A DNA stretch of 9,353 nt, taken from Prevotellaceae bacterium (GTDB lineage Bacteria; Bacteroidota; Bacteroidia; Bacteroidales; UBA932). The translations under genes were made by a program, and so were the position numbers. Positions 8,009 through 9,353 of the stretch are shown piece by piece. The notes beneath the pieces were generated by a model, which was given only the letters and a program-made list of their open reading frames with translations, did no database searches and had not been told where the DNA came from. The stretch spans positions 1 through 9,353 of the forward strand of contig JAIRLC010000007.1 in NCBI GenBank assembly GCA_031259645.1, in the 5' to 3' direction. How positions within the stretch are numbered: position 1 is the stretch's first letter; each line of letters opens with the position of its first letter.

Positions 8009-9353
8009 ATGAAAAAAGCCAGAAGAGAGAGTGTTTTATATACTCTTTATATATTAATTAGCGTTTTTTTGCTGACGGAGGGTGCTTTGTTCCCTCTGTA
8101 TGCCGTGGATTCACACGGGACGAACGAAGAACAGGCGATGCGAGCCATGGAAAAACTTTCCTCCGCGGGCGGCCTTGAATACGGGGTTAACGACGGACAG
8201 GCCACATTGGTGGAAGAAAGTCCCGAATCGCAACAGCAAGACAATCAAATCAAAGTGACCGGGCAGGTATTCGATGAAACCGGTGAATCCGTGCCGGGAG
8301 CCAATGTGGCGGTAAAAGGCAATTCGACCCTGGGCACAGTGACCGATCTGGATGGTAACTTCACGTTGACCGTTCCCCGCGGCTCGGTATTGGTTGTATC
8401 GTTTATCGGATATGTTCCGGTTGAACAGGTGGTGAGGAACACCGACAAATTAGTGATAAGGTTAACGCCTGACGCGAAAGCGCTGGAAGAGGTGGTTATA
8501 GTGGGCTTCGGCAAGCAGAAGAAAGCATCGGTGGTAGGTGCGGTGCAGACCATCAAGCCCAGTGAATTGCGTGTGCCGTCAAGCAATCTGAGCTCCGCCT
8601 TCGCAGGCAAGCTGGCCGGCGTTATATCCGTGCAGCGTTCGGGCGAACCGGGCGCCGACGGCGCCAGTTTCTGGATTCGCGGTATCTCTACCTTTGGCGG
8701 CGGTTCCACGCCCCTTATCTTCATTGACGGAGTGGAAGTGAGCACAAGCGACCTGAACGCGCTTCCTCCCGAAACCATCGAGAACTTCTCCATCCTGAAA
8801 GATGCCGCCGCAACGGCGTTGTACGGATCGAGGGGAGCGAGCGGCGTAATGCTGGTCACCACCCGCCAGGGAAAGAACTCCGAAAAAGCCAGGATCAATA
8901 TCCGCGTGGAAGGACAGATGACGCAACCCACACAAATTGTCGACCTTGCCGACGGTGTGACGTACATGCGCATGTTCAACGAAGCCGTACTGACGCGCGA
9001 CTCCAGCATACCCCTGGCCAACCTGCCTTTCAGCCAAAGCAAGATAGCGCATACGGCAGCCGGCGCCGATCCGCTGATCTATCCGAACGTAGACTGGCAG
9101 GATGTCCTGTTCAAAAGCGCATCCTACAACCAGACAGCCAACCTGAACGTAACGGGCGGCGGTTCCATGGTGACCTACTTCCTGAACGCCACGCTGAACA
9201 ATGACAACGGTATGCTGCGCAGCGATCCGCAGAACAAGTTCAACAACAACATCCGCCAGCAACGCTACTCCATTCAGGGAAACATCGTGGCCGACCTGAC
9301 ACCGACCACAAAAGTGGCTGTCCGACTCAATTCGCAGATACTGGAATACGGAG
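8009..9353 (+). CDS. SusC/RagA-family TonB-linked outer-membrane transporter (3' end beyond the window)
   Basis: 448 codons are visible from ATG 8009. The N-terminus has a positively charged start and a hydrophobic segment (YTLYILISVFLL), with likely signal cleavage near LYA at ~32. Residues ~35-80 (including EEQAMRAMEKL and LEYGVNDGQATLVEE) resemble part of an STN-type segment but are too short for a full domain. Residues ~82-152 are the carboxypeptidase-regulatory-like domain (VTGQVFDETGESVPGANV, DLDGNFTL, SFIGYVPV). A TonB-box-like stretch follows at ~158-168 (KALEEVVIVGFGK). The plug has SusC signatures TPLIFIDGVEV, SILKDAAATALYGSRGASG and VMLVTTRQGK. The barrel begins at ~290 and is cut by the window edge. 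A SusD partner is expected just downstream but is not visible. It is divergent from the other SusC gene and differs from it in sequence, so it is not a recent duplicate. It should be the transcribed side in the orientation shown. Confidence 0.95.
   Translation, partial: MKKARRESVLYTLYILISVFLLTEGALFPLYAVDSHGTNEEQAMRAMEKLSSAGGLEYGVNDGQATLVEESPESQQQDNQIKVTGQVFDETGESVPGANVAVKGNSTLGTVTDLDGNFTLTVPRGSVLVVSFIGYVPVEQVVRNTDKLVIRLTPDAKALEEVVIVGFGKQKKASVVGAVQTIKPSELRVPSSNLSSAFAGKLAGVISVQRSGEPGADGASFWIRGISTFGGGSTPLIFIDGVEVSTSDLNALPPETIENFSILKDAAATALYGSRGASGVMLVTTRQGKNSEKARINIRVEGQMTQPTQIVDLADGVTYMRMFNEAVLTRDSSIPLANLPFSQSKIAHTAAGADPLIYPNVDWQDVLFKSASYNQTANLNVTGGGSMVTYFLNATLNNDNGMLRSDPQNKFNNNIRQQRYSIQGNIVADLTPTTKVAVRLNSQILEYG

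Noticed and set aside
8245..9262. Two long minus-strand open frames (265 and 227 codons) opposite the plus-strand SusC
   Set aside because: They mirror a high-G+C coding strand, show no recognisable domain and lie opposite a clear SusC reading frame.

Overview
The window looks like a chromosomal segment of a Bacteroidota bacterium, most likely Bacteroidales. The reasons are two SusC/RagA-type TonB-dependent transporters, a SusD/RagB-type lipoprotein, a DUF4369-thioredoxin lipoprotein, A/T-rich start regions without clear Shine-Dalgarno sites, and a promoter of the Bacteroides type (TTTG, 20 bases, TAnnTTT). The species cannot be named from the sequence alone.

Layout. From 7452 down to the left edge runs a tightly packed minus-strand operon of four genes: SusC-like transporter (7452-4174), SusD-like lipoprotein (4133-2721), TlpA-like thioredoxin lipoprotein (2687-1500), and a DsbD-family transmembrane thiol reductase (1493 to beyond base 1, its C-terminal end missing). 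Gaps between the genes are 40, 33 and 6 bases, and no terminator is visible between them. To the right, a second SusC-like transporter starts at 8009 on the plus strand and runs off the window after 448 codons.

The 556-base divergent gap between the two transporters (7453-8008) is the most interesting part. It holds a perfect 33-bp inverted repeat (7538-7570 and 7733-7765) around a 162-bp segment (7571-7732). The repeat core, AAACGTACGTTT, contains a sequence that, as I recall, is the consensus of the inverted repeats used by the Mpi-type serine recombinase at invertible promoters of Bacteroides fragilis (ARACGTWCGT). Just inside the right repeat is a good Bacteroides-type promoter (TTTG at 7700-7703, TATTTTTA at 7724-7731) pointing right. 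No comparable promoter points left. In the orientation shown, the plus-strand transporter should be transcribed and the minus-strand operon should lack its main promoter. Inversion would reverse this. The locus therefore reads as a phase-variable switch choosing between two SusC systems. A strong intrinsic terminator on the minus strand (7918-7954) would shield the switch from leftward read-through.

How the genes may work together: SusC and SusD would form the outer-membrane uptake complex. DsbD would carry electrons across the inner membrane. The TlpA-like lipoprotein is a natural periplasm-facing recipient of those electrons, so the operon may couple uptake to thiol-disulfide chemistry. The transported substrate cannot be told from the sequence. 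No recombinase, sigma/anti-sigma pair, tRNA, rRNA, CRISPR array or insertion sequence is visible in the window.
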